From positions 47,264 through 111,263 of the forward strand of contig ML210160.1 in the NCBI GenBank assembly GCA_004369085.1: 64,000 nucleotides of DNA. Reading direction: 5' to 3'. The notes beneath the pieces are model-generated. The model was not told where the DNA came from, searched no databases, and was given only the letters and a program-made list of their open reading frames with translations. The translations under genes and the position numbers were made by a program. Shown here one piece after another: positions 11,255 to 22,103 of the stretch. The stretch's first letter is position 1. The number at the start of each line of letters is the position of its first letter. The DNA comes from Coprinopsis marcescibilis. Taxonomy: Eukaryota; Basidiomycota; Agaricomycetes; Agaricales; Psathyrellaceae.

Positions 11255-12743
11255 ATGCCCTCTAAGCCTCGTATAAATTTTACGCGACCCCCGCAATGGG
11301 ACGCAGAGCGTCAGGCAGGCTTGCGTGTGACTGAAGAAATGAAGACATTAATCGCAAAACCGGGGTTTCTAAATTCTGAAAACGGAGGACCGCGATTGAG
11401 GTACCTCTATGCAAACGGCGAGTTCCCGTTTAACTGCCACATCATTCCATGAATTGATCTCTCTCCTTCTCTCTCTTCAGAAAGCTTGCAGTTCGCAATT
11501 AGCCATCTCGAGCTATTCGCGATGGCTTGTTACTTCGGAAACATCGAGCACGTTACGAAGGTACATCTGATATTGCCCCTCTCTATCCAAATACAACTCC
11601 AATGTTTGAATTTTTATAGGGCATGCAATCCTCCGACCCACCTGATCTATCCAAGAAAGAGACGCCGTTCGAATGGGGCTATGCCAGCCTGGTAGTTCTC
11701 GGCTCTCAACGAGTCGCAACAACAGAAGGAGGTCCAAGGGTTGATCATCTGGAGGTTCTCCGATACCTCATACCTCACGGTCTCAGCCTCGACGTCTCAG
11801 ACATTGCCGGATACACCGCTCTTCACCACACCGTTTTGGCTCCAACGCCAAAACAGAAGAAAATGACGAAGGCACTCCTCAAAGCTGGGGCAAACGTGAA
11901 CTGCCAGAACAAGTGGGGAGAGACACCCGTCCACGCCGCTATGGCTCGGGATGATATCGTGGGTTTAGAGATATTTCTCGAAGCCGGTGCAGACGTTACT
12001 ATCAAAGATGGGAATGGCGCAGTGGCTTCGGGAGGCCACGTCGTGTGTGGGCCTCGAGTCTCGGCTACAGTCCAGAAGTGGCTGAGGATTCGAAGTGGGA
12101 CTGCCCACCCGCCCATGGCAGAAAAGGCCTGTGCCCGCTGCGGAGACAAGAAATCCGCCCTCAAAAGCTGTGGTCGCTGCCGCACCGTTCAATACTGCTC
12201 AACAGAATGTCAAGGTAAGACAGTCGTACCCTATCGTGCGTTCAAGGCTGATCTATTATGTGCTTAGGGGCGTCCTGGAAGTCCCACAAGCAGAGCTGCA
12301 AACCGTTCGACGAGGCATCGTCGCTCACTGTGAAGCCGCACTACGCAAACGGGGCCAAGTCCTATCCTCGGTCGGAGCTGGAACGTGGCAGTATACTGGG
12401 CCTGCCTACAAAGCCTGTACTTGTAAGCCATCTGCGAGCGAGCAACGTTCCCGATGATATCCCGTCTGGAGGGAAGCAATTCGTAATCAAAATACAGGCC
12501 CCGAACGCCGTCTACGCCCCGGCCCCTGACGGATCGTACATGGGCCTGTACGTATACACGTGGAAGCGAGATTTCGTCTGCTCGATCAGACGGGACACAA
12601 GCCCTGCCGATTATGACCGGCTCACCAACATCATCCGCCAAAACCCACCCTCATATCAGAAGGTGTACTTTGCTGCGACCTTAAAGAGTCCTCAAGAGCT
12701 GGTTATCAAGGTTTCCGAAGTCTTGGCGGACCAACCCTGGTAG
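11255..12743 (+). CDS. Ankyrin-repeat protein with MYND zinc finger (copy 2)
   Basis: Paralog of the preceding gene with the same four-exon plan (11255-11417, 11481-11560, 11620-12214, 12268-12743), 437 aa. Exon 2 (80 nt) and exon 4 (476 nt) have exactly the lengths of copy 1. Ankyrin repeats read YTALHHTVLAPT, LLKAGANVNCQNKWGETPVH and IFLEAGADVTIKD. The MYND finger is CARCGDKKSALKSCGRCRTV followed by QYCSTECQ and GASWKSHKQSC. The first intron has a GC donor (GCGAGT) where copy 1 has GTGAGT at the same place, so the paralogs differ by intron-boundary type. The N-terminus lacks the Lys/Ser tract of copy 1. The start ATG is the first one that joins the frame conserved between the copies. Confidence 0.85.
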
Positions 12744-13554
12744 ATGGGCGCTCGAATGGTAAGCAGTTTATTCCGCTTGGAACCCCTTGTGAACTGGTGT
12801 TGACTCTTGCAGTGCAGTAGTGGAACCGGTACCCACGACAAGTGGGAGAATGGGACCCAGGTATGTGCAAGGATCTACCCATTCGCATATGCATCCGTTG
12901 TAACTCAAGTTCCGTTGGTGCATTTTCACAAGACTTTATTTAAACCGGGCGTCGTCTTGGAGTGGTATCTTTAAGTTCTGATCATCACAACACCCTGGCT
13001 TCCGTGTAACACGTTGCATGTCGCTGCATAGACGCTGGGGCCATTCGTTGCGTTTTGGGAACCAAAGTCTGTTTCATGTTTCTGAAGGAGGATTTCTTCC
13101 GCAGCGAACTTTCCTTGTGCCTCATCATGGCTGTCCAGACGTCCATGTCTGATGTCATTATGCCAACATTGTCATATCTAATCAGTTACAGATATAGCTA
13201 ATCAGTGACAAAGAGTTGTCATCTGCCCTCCAGAAGTTGTGTGCACCGGTCGCCCTTGGGCGCTGATTCCAATCTCTTGAGCGTATGTCCTTTCCACGAC
13301 CCAACTCTCTTGAACGGGAAAATCCAGGTCGAATTCCCTCGATTTCGGTTTATAAACATCGCAACCGTAACGATCAGATCAGCGGCTTGCAAAGCGCCCG
13401 GGCGGTGAACCAATGCCATTGCCCACCAGGTCCGACATCAATATCTACACGAACAAACATTCTATCGGGGGTTGTGAGGGCGCTGCAAATCCTTTAAAAG
13501 CATGGCAGGAAAATCCCGTTCTGGCCCTGCGGGCTGGTTCCCACTATCGCTTCC
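12744..13554. other. Intergenic region, no gene recognised
   Basis: About 810 bp with only short frames. It includes the promoter of the DUF6533 gene. Confidence 0.45.
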
Positions 13555-15317
13555 ATGCCAACTTTAACGTCAACGCAGTAAGTTTTTCTCTTCAGAATCC
13601 CATCCGATCTCAATTGTAGCATGCTCATTCCCTTAGGTTCCTGGCGTTCTGCATACAGTATGCGAGTTTGAGTAAGATGCGTTCTGTCCTGTCTATTCAA
13701 CCAGTCCTGATGAAACCGCTTGTAGCACTCGTCTACTATGACTACTTTTTGACGCTGCCCCGCGAAATTAAGTTCGTGTGGAGGAGAAAGTTCCATGTCA
13801 TGACCATCGTCTACTTCTTATGCCGCTACGCCATCATCTCAAACGTAGTATTTGCAATTGGGCTATACAACAAGTTTCATCACATGAGGGTGAGTCCTGC
13901 ATTTATCAGAGATTTTCTTGAATCTGAGCGAGATTTTGCCTCAGTAATACAGTCCCCTTCTGCCTCTCGCCATTTGCACCATGCTAATCAGCCTGGTGAT
14001 CAGCTGCGACACGGCCTACACGATTTCTGCATGCTTCAGCGTTCTTGGAAGGATTGGGATCCTAGGTGAGTCCGACCCTCTTCCGATTTCTCTTCGGATT
14101 ATTGGACTATCATTTCAGCTGTCCTGGGGATGCGTACGTGTGCGGTTTTTGCCAATAATCGCGCGGTCGTCGGGCTCTTCTCTGTCCTGGGTCTGTTCGT
14201 TGTGGCACTCGCAATTGTAAGTTCTCGACTCCATATGCGCAGCAGCGCTCTCAACTGCGTGTCCTATCTAGGCTCATGCCCCACGAGTTTCTTGTTCGGG
14301 AGCCAAGGTCGTGGAGAGTCGGATGTAAGCGCCGTCCGTGACTTAATTTCGGTTGGAACCTAATCCAAGGCGGTCTTCTATTTTAGAGGTACTGTTGCAC
14401 GAGTTAAACACCTGAAGTCCTGCCGCTCACCCGTGTTTCAGCTACTGATCTTCTCTCCGTTTTCACCGTGGTGTATGAAATCTTGGCTACGGCCTTCCTG
14501 GGAGTAGGATGCTACCGCAACATGGTGCATGGGTCGCTCAAGGAGCAGAAAAATGGGCTGGCATTCTTCATGCTTAAAGAGGGTACGTTTCGAACCGCAC
14601 AGAAATACATGTCTTCTGAATCCCAGGCTGACCGAGAAACCTAGGAATGCTGTACTCTGGGTACGCGCAGTCGCCTTCTAGTGGCAATTTCAATCCCTTT
14701 TATTTAACTGACACCGGCGTTATGCTTATCATCATTATAGATTCGTAACGCTCTTTACCACTACTGCAATGGTTCTGAACTATGTAAGCCGTCCCTTAGT
14801 TTTCAATTCCGTCACTACAGGAGCTAACATAACCGTGGTGATCGTTTTTATTAGGCTGCGCCGGCAAGTCATTGAGTCATATCTGGCGCCTATCATTGAA
14901 TTGCTGATTCTTCGTCATCCTCCTATACAGCTAGGGTCCTTTTTCCAGCGACTGCTAAACGCATTGACGATACCGTTAGTCTTTGTCTTCCACTTCTCTC
15001 CATTAAGAGCTTGATTGAACGAACCTCCATTTTGCCTGAACAGAATTTCCGGAATCATGGCCGCCCGTTTCGTGCTTCACATTAGGGAGCGGCAAGCTCG
15101 CGAGCTCGACCTTGACAGTGGAATTCTAGACTCGCCAGTCATGTTCCAGATGGACCCTCAACTCGGCAAACCCTCATCGCGCGACAGCTCGGACGCGGAC
15201 TCGATTGAAACGATCACAGATGACGATGTTTCGCAGATCTATCCTTCACGCTTCAACAATGGTGGATTCGGAGCAGGATCCAGCTCACGAGGGCAAGATG
15301 AAAGCTCAATGGTGTGA
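13555..15317 (+). CDS. DUF6533 multi-pass membrane protein
   Basis: Agaricomycete membrane protein with about seven helices and the DUF6533 signature near the N-terminus (VYYDYFLTLPREIKFVW). The joined exons give further family segments: SCDTAYT, SVLGRIGIL, AVLGMRTCAVFANN, TDLLSVFTVVYEILATAFLG, GSFFQRLLNALTIPISGIM and AARFVLHIRERQ. A polar acidic tail ends DESSMV. At least nine introns are present, one with GC-AG ends (14864-14930), and a 9-nt exon (14855-14863) appears to encode AAP. The join between the second and third exons (13889 to 14004) is off by a base with canonical sites. Function is unknown; the layout resembles a seven-transmembrane receptor, but no ligand or G-protein motif can be named. 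Confidence 0.8.
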
Positions 15318-15915
15318 TAGTAAGGCTTTACGTTGAAACAACCATTACCATGGCATATCATTGCCAAAATTCCTTTGGCGGAAGGAGAGTGATTCGTAGT
15401 CCTCAAAGCAACATCGATCGATGTGTTCATGCAGGCAGCAGGGTTCACAACGTGCTCCCATTTGCATTCAAGCTTTGCTGCTACTCGAGCGCATATCGTT
15501 CTCATGCGGAGATTTCAACCTCTACAGCTTACCTGAAGGGCTGGACCCAGCGTTCGCAACGCAAGCGCCAGCTGGGGCGCAGAAGAAGACTAAATATTAT
15601 CAAGTCCCGAATTAATTTTTTTGCAATGAATACAATTAACCGGGATCACATTCATTAGAAGTGCCATTGAGAGCTCTAAATCTAATAAAACTAGAAAGCA
15701 GCAACAACGACGGTATACAGGGTAAATATGCGAAAGTAGGTCCGTGTGTACAGTCCGTTAAATGTCATTAACAAACAAAGTCCTCGTAAAGCGTCATTAA
15801 ATATCAAGAATCGTGAAAGGTCCAAGAGCGTTGTGGTGTCGCGAGGTGGTGTCGAATAAGCGACCAGACGTTAGATCTGACCAGGTGACCTCCTCGTAAA
15901 ATGGATCATCGTTGC
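15318..15915. other. Convergent intergenic region, nothing recognised
   Basis: 3' flanks of the DUF6533 gene and the first CE4 deacetylase gene, about 600 bp. No coding frame or repeat was recognised. Confidence 0.45.
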
Positions 15916-17280
15916 TCATTTGTCCGCGCAAGTCCAAGATTCCTATATATCATCCTCATCAGTAGGGGATGGCAAGAAGGACACGCTGGAACTTACGTCA
16001 CGGTCCTCGGGCTCTCCGATCCACAAGTACGGCTCAACACCAAGGCACTCAGCCACAGTGACCATCCTGTATCCAGCGCTTTGCACAGCTCGGATTACCG
16101 CTGGCATCAGCACCTTACTAAAAATACCATTTTTCAGTCCCACCTCGGTCGTATAAGACCACTCAACGAGAACTCACACTGTGGACTCGGTGATCTCGTG
16201 GTTGAGAGTCAGAATCGAAGGTGGGCGTTGGCCAATGAGAGCTTGATAGCTGCCGGTGCTCTGCTGGGGGGACATGATCGTATCCAGAGAGCTGAAGGAA
16301 AGACGAGATGATCAGTCTCTACCTCCCTATTCCATCAAGACGCGACGGAACGTACTCAAAGTCCCAGTACGTGATGGTTTGCCCATGCAGCCCAGCAACG
16401 TGCAGAACATCCGCGTTGTATTCACCGAATGCTATCAGAAACCATGAGTCTGGAGATATACAACACTTGCATGGCACGTACGAGGTCGGGTGTGAACGAG
16501 GTATGCACCGGTGATCTTGAGAACAGCCTCTGTATCGATCCATCAGACATTGGACAACGCAAGTCATCGAGAGATCCAACCTTGAAGCAGCCAGAACTCG
16601 CGATGCACTGCCAAAACTGTTAGCGCTCGATCTGAGGGTGGTCAAGTGGCATGGACTCACGCTCGGGGATAGTCAGAGTGGGAAGATGCGCATGCGACCA
16701 GGTGTGTGAGGCGATCTGGTGTCCCCGTTCAAACGCGTACTGAACTCGCTCAACGTTATCTTCGTCGTAGATGCAACCCCCTGAAATTGGATGTAGTTAG
16801 CTTGGGACATCTATAAATGTGGTGAACAACGACTTGCAGTTGTCTCCGTCTTGAATGGAAGAGTTGGACGTCAGAACCCATTTCGAATCTAGAAGCTGGG
16901 AGGGAACATACTGAAATAGAAAGTCCCTTTGGCATCTGCTGCGTCCAACATGTCAACGAGCTCCTGCCTGGTATTTCCAAGCCGTCAACCAACCAAAGTT
17001 CTGAATCAAGCCCAGTGCCAGACGTACGTCCAAATGTACGGCCCATCGTCCTAAAGCGGCAACGGAATAGGGGTCGGTGACAGGTCTGTTTAGACGAACC
17101 AACTTGGACACTCACGAAGGTCAGAGCGACGGTGTTGGGCTCCGTGCAGGACAGGATGACCTCCCCAGGTGCTTGCCGCTTCCCCAGTGGTACCGATGCA
17201 TTCACATTTCTAATCACCGCCGCCGAAGCTTGAGTGACCGCGATGATCACCGCAACCAATGTCGAACACGAGGGAAACAT
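15916..17280 (-). CDS. Secreted polysaccharide (chitin) deacetylase, CE4/NodB (copy 1)
   Basis: Metal-dependent deacetylase of chitin or related polysaccharides, acting outside the cell. The N-terminus MFPSCSTLVAVIIAVTQASA is a signal peptide. NodB motifs appear in order once introns are removed: the Asp pair in LTF/DDGPYIWT, AKGTFYF, the metal-binding histidines in ASHTWSHAHLPTL, RPPFGEYN (split by an intron), ITYWDFE, and SILTLNHEITEST with the late catalytic His. The C-terminus is GYRMVTVAECLG then, across an intron at 15943-15989, ESWTCADK. The last exon was chosen because it restores the usual W-T-C ending of the family. Many short introns interrupt the gene. A paralog lies at 38.6-40.3 kb. 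Confidence 0.85.
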
Positions 17281-18929
17281 GACGTGGGCTCGGGCGAGGG
17301 AAGATAGAGATGAGAGCTGAGGCCTGAGGGAAGATGGAGATGGAAGGGAGAAGAAAGGGAGGCGAGGGGTCGACAGAGAGCGGAAGGGAATTATATGGGA
17401 TGATAATGCCTTATTCAATTTGACAGAGGTTATTATACCAACGTCCCGCTGGCTGTCCAAGCCAAACTCATGGTGCAGCGGCGCACGATCAAATGCGATA
17501 ACGGCGAAACGCTGGGCTCTGGGGGTCTCCGGATGGCTATATCAGTGTCGACAAACAATTGCCAAGGAATAGCGTTTTGAATATCTTACGTTTCATTGAT
17601 CATTCGGGCCTGTGAAATTGTGAATGAGGTTGAATGCGCTGACCTCGCGAGTCCAGCTAGGGTCCAAGGACCCACCTCATTTCCATAACACGTTGTATTG
17701 GGGATGTCAGGGCTGCAAGATGGGCCCCAGACTTCGAATTCGACCTGTAAATCGGGGTCAGCTGGTGTAAGCTTGGTAACAACAGATTATGTTGCGCTCA
17801 GTGCTTCGGACTTCCTTCATTTTACTTTCAGCGCTCTACTTTGTCGCCATAATGTTCAATGTGCCGGCAACACAGTGATCATGGCATATCTATCAAAGAA
17901 GCGCTTATTTAGGTCCCCAGCGGCCGCAAGCGGTGTGAATGACCTCCGTCGGTCACGCCCAGGGGCCAGCCCGAGTAACCCTTCAGCGGGCGCTAACGCT
18001 GCACTGCCTTGGTCCACCCCAAAATTCCGTCCGCCAACCTAGCAAAACCTGGTACAAGGTCTTGAAAAGCCTCCAATACACCCGTTAACGACTCATCAAG
18101 CCTACACCGGGCTGTAGCAAATACATATATGCCTGTAATTGGCATCAGTCATCATGGCGATATAGTGGCTGTGATTTGAACGTACATTGTATGCGAATAA
18201 GGACAGTTTTTGCTTGCGAAAGCACAGCGCCACGAAACCACTTCCGGTGCGCCATCCGGGTCATGGCGGCCTTCCTCTACCAAAAATTAGAAGGGGGTAC
18301 CTCCATGGGCGCATTGTTTCCCTGATTCCCGTCGAGCGCGTTTAAATCCGTCAGGTTTCAGGCTACTTTCGTGGCAGGGCTGGGCAGTGGCCCAATCAGG
18401 TAAAGCTCACAAGCTTTTCTTGAACGTCTACATACTTGTCTGCATTTACGGACTGGGAGAGTAGTTTCATACATAACTGTGGATAGTAACACTTCACTTC
18501 AGAGTTACCAAGGCTGCGTCTGTGTAGAGCTTCTCAGTGCTGAAGCTGCTACTGCAGGTCCGTACACAATAAAATCCGGACCAACTGGTACATCGCCTAT
18601 TATTATTAGATAGGACACGATTACCGATGCCTCACTTCTACTCGGCATTAGTAAATGCTGGAATGTGTAGGGACATAAGGGTACGTACATATCTTTGAAA
18701 CGGGCACTGTGAGTCTTGACTCTCAAGACGCCTTTACGGCGGACGCGTCCCGCACTGCGCGATCACGCTGTTCTAGTCAACTGATCACGGGACATGAATT
18801 ATGTAATTTGATTTTGATTTAAGATAGGACCTCCTGCTCGTTCCTTTGCGCGCAATCGATAAGTGGTAATCGCACAGCTAATTCATACTATACAAGTTAT
18901 TTTTATATTGAGGTGTGTTCCATATAGTA
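17281..18929. other. Intergenic region, no gene recognised
   Basis: About 1.65 kb between the CE4 gene and the GST gene. It has short frames only, and I see no repeat or RNA gene. Confidence 0.45.
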
Positions 18930-19749
18930 TCATGCTGTGCTCTTGATTCCGTCCTTGATAGCAATCCACGAAGGACGCTCGAGCAAGCTCTTGAACCAAC
19001 GGGACACGTTCGGCCGCGAGTCAATGAGGTGGCCGGCTTCAGCGAGGTACAACCGTGTTCCAAATGGAATATGGAAGAGGTCTACGAGTGAGATTTTCTA
19101 CAAAAAGTGTTAGCTTCGTGACGAGCATAGACCAGCGGTTACTCTACTTACATCACCGGCAACATAAGCTTGTTTCGACAGGATTTGCTCAAAGACGTCG
19201 AGCTTGACAGACAGCTGAGTAACAGCTGCGTCGTAGACTGCCTGATCAGGTTGTTGCCCGAGACGACTGTGGGCAAATTGTTATGCTGTGGACGACGGGA
19301 AGAAGGACAGAGCCATGCACGCTTTAAACACCTTCTCGTACACGATCTTGATAACGATTGACTCAAAGTTGGAGTATTCGTTTGAAGCGGCTTGCTCGAA
19401 CAGCGCCCAAGCTTTGAGGTCTTCCTTGTAGTCAGGGATGAGGGGAGTGCCTTGGTCTGCGTATTTCACGGCCAGATATCGACCGATGGCGCGGCTCTCG
19501 TAGAGGATGAAACCGTCGTCGTCCTAGGGATCGATGTCAAGACTCATGTGTCAAAGCTTGGGGAAATACAATACTGACAATGTAGGGCACCTGGCCGAAA
19601 GGCTGCTTTTCGAGGTATTCAGCGTTCTTCTGTTCCTTGTTGGCCAAATTGACGTGGTGGAATTCGAACGGAATTTGCTTCTCGTGCAGGATTTGTGCAA
19701 CTCGAAGGGATGCAGTGGATAGAGGAGCGGCGTAGAGCTTGAGAACCAT
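18930..19749 (-). CDS. Glutathione S-transferase, phi-like
   Basis: Cytosolic GST that conjugates glutathione to electrophiles. Exon 1 (19749-19579, 57 codons) carries the thioredoxin-fold N-domain: MVLKLYAAPLSTASLRVAQI with a Ser/Thr-containing glutathione site, and FGQVPYI. Exon 2 continues DDDGFILYESRAIGRYLAV, the glutathione-binding ES motif, then the helical domain (DLKAWALFEQAASNEYSNFE). The last exon ends in the C-terminal helix VSRWFKSLLERPSWIAIKDG. Three or more short introns are present. A TATATAAA box lies about 90 bp upstream and matches those of the AKR genes. The divergent gene at 20665 is an oxidoreductase-like protein, so the shared 0.9-kb promoter may serve a stress or detoxification pair; that is inference. 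Confidence 0.88.
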
Positions 19750-20664
19750 TGTAAGTTTGCGAATGGACGGTGCTAAAGTTGACGGAGGAGGTTAATTGGG
19801 TGTGGGACTATGAGAGTACAGCCCTAGAACACACACCTTTATATACCCTGGTTGTATAAGCGATTAACCTTCCGAAGCATGGGGATTCGATGATGCACTG
19901 TGTGGTGATTTTTCCAGCTTCTGAGCCCGATTCGAAGGCCCGTTCGGCTGTGGATCCTATGCTCAGTCGCCAGAATTGCGTCAGAGCAGAACGCAATAAT
20001 TGGCATACTTCCTTTCCGAGTCGCGAGCGGTTACGCGTATTCGTCTTGAATACGGAGTCCCATCCGGCCGTCCAATGGTAATGAGGGTATATCGTTGCAA
20101 CAATAGTATCGAAATGGCTCAGATCGGCGCTGCCAACATTCAGCTTTGATTGGGTAGTTCACGCCATCCAAATGTCGAAGGTAATCGTGATTCATGGGCC
20201 TCGAGATAGCCATCGCCTATTCAATTGCGAGTTTCCAGCGTTGCTTGCAACACATCCCGTGAAGAGAGCGTTCATGGCGAACAAATGCCGTGATTGACGA
20301 CCTGTCTGGAAAACGGTGACAATTCGGGTCACACTGGCACTCGGGTAGCTTCCGATTTGTATTCAAGGCGGTGTATTGATGATGAGAGGTATAGAGGTGA
20401 GCTTATCGAGTCAGGTCGAGATTCGCCCTTCGAAGGTGGATGCAGGTCCGAGTGCGAGTGGGCTGGCGACATACTGGTGGTGGTTATCGAAACTGTTGGT
20501 CCGTGCGCATCAGATGATCATCAATCAGATCATTATCTGATATGATTAGATATAAGTCTGCCCAGTTGCTCTGTCCGCACACATCCTGTCTCAGTGAATA
20601 CCACATACTCAGTGTTTTGGTCGTTCTCCTTGGGTTTTCTACCTTCAACCCCGCGATCATTACG
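19750..20664. promoter_or_regulatory. Divergent intergenic region between GST and Rossmann oxidoreductase genes
   Basis: About 0.9 kb. Both neighbours are transcribed away from it, so it must hold both promoters. A TATA box for the GST is visible at 19838-19845; I see none for the other gene. Confidence 0.5.
19838..19845 (-). promoter_or_regulatory. TATA box of the GST gene
   Basis: TATATAAAGG on the minus strand preceded by GGG, about 90 bp upstream of the start. It is the same core as at the two AKR genes. Confidence 0.6.
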
Positions 20665-21743
20665 ATGGTCACCAAATCGCCAACCTCAGTCCCAGTGACT
20701 GAACACTTGGATACTACTCGCCGTGGTTCTGCAGTCGACATCCTCATTCTGGGCGCTGGCTGGACCTCGACTTTCTTAGAGCCACTTTGCGACAATCGGT
20801 CTATTTCATACGCAGCAACCACCCGCGATGGCAGGAATGGCACCATCAAATTTGCTTTCGACCCTTCTGGCGACTCTGGCAATTTGGGCGAATACGAGGT
20901 CCTCCCTGACGCTCAAACTGTGCTGATCACATTCCCAATCACAAAACCCGGAGGATCTGAGCTGCTCGTCAAGTCGTACTATGAGAGCAGGGAGGAGAGT
21001 AGGAGGGAATCAATCGCGAAACAGGTCCAGTTCATCCAATTGGGTACTACGGGGATTTGGGATGTACGTATCGAATTCAGGGGCGTGTCCTGCGATTTGC
21101 TATCATTTAACACAGTTTCAGGGCCAACGGAATGCAAAAGCTAAAGGCGAGCCTCTGAAAGCTGTTGAAAATAAATGGTACGATCGCAAGTCGCCTTTTC
21201 AACCTACGGACAGGGCGAAGGAGGAGGAAGAACTCCTCAAGCTCTCTAACGCTCCACACGCATATGCACGCGGAACTGCCGTTCTCAACCTCGCGGGACT
21301 TTGGGGAGGACCTCGCTCTCCAAAGAACTGGGTGAAACGTGTTGCCCCGACCAAGGAAGCGCTTAAACTCAAGGTCAGTCCAACATGGCGTGCTGTAACT
21401 ATTTTAAATCGATCATTTGATGTTCGTTTAGGGAAGCGTACACTTGATTCATGGTATCGACGTGGCTCGGGTAATCGTCGCCCTCCACGATCAATTCGAC
21501 AAAGCCAAAGGTCAACGATGGATCGTTAACGACGGCAGGGTATATGATTGGTGGGACCTTGCTTCGGCCTGGGGAGATGGGGATGGGGATGGCACATGCG
21601 CTCTCTGGGTACGCGAACTCATGGAAGAAGCCCACGTTCGAGGGCTCCCTCGCAGTGCAGATACTCTAGGTAGAGCGTTTGACTCACAAGATTTGTGGAG
21701 AACATTTGGGTTGACACCTGAGAAGACACTTTTCTCGATATGA
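20665..21743 (+). CDS. Rossmann-fold NAD(P)-binding protein, atypical SDR / sugar-epimerase-like
   Basis: Three exons (20665-21063, 21122-21373, 21432-21743) give 320 aa. A glycine-rich nucleotide-binding loop DILILGAGWTSTFL follows a short polar leader. The later segments VLITFPITKPGG, VQFIQLGTTGIWD, RGTAVLNLAGLWGGPR and HGIDVARVIVALHDQF fit the extended or atypical short-chain dehydrogenase family used for nucleoside-diphosphate-sugar epimerase-like proteins. The canonical YxxxK catalytic pair is not obvious, so the protein may bind NAD(P) without classical SDR chemistry. The start was chosen at the ATG nearest the Rossmann motif; the frame stays open farther upstream but with untypical sequence. 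Confidence 0.75.
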
Positions 21744-22103
21744 TACGGCGCTTGGACTATTTGATTCAGATATGATACCTCTTTGCATTGAACGATAGAG
21801 AAAATAGAAAATTAGAAATCGTGAGAGTGGTTGCAACCGGCGCCAGTCGCAGATGGTCCAACTTGAAAGCCAGGCCAAAAGTGTGCAACGTCGCCTCCGT
21901 GAAAGGTGAAGTGGTTCATTGCATAAATAGTGACAAAGAGTCAACGTCCGATATCCCCGACGCGATTCCACTGTCTCGGAGGCAACGTTTGGTCCAAGCC
22001 CAACAGAAAGGCGGCTCGTCTCCCAACTTCCAAGCTATAAAAGCCGCTGCTCTCAGCAGATACAAGTATCCATTTTCCCGCCAAAGTAATTACAATCATT
22101 AAC
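21744..22103. other. Intergenic region with F-box gene promoter
   Basis: 360 bp with a TATA box at its right end. No other feature was recognised. Confidence 0.45.
22036..22043 (+). promoter_or_regulatory. TATA box of the F-box gene
   Basis: TATAAAAG about 68 bp upstream of the F-box gene ATG. Confidence 0.5.

Noticed and set aside
20484..20882. Minus-strand frame over the start of the Rossmann-protein gene
   Set aside because: It is antisense to the glycine-rich nucleotide-binding exon and has no family features.
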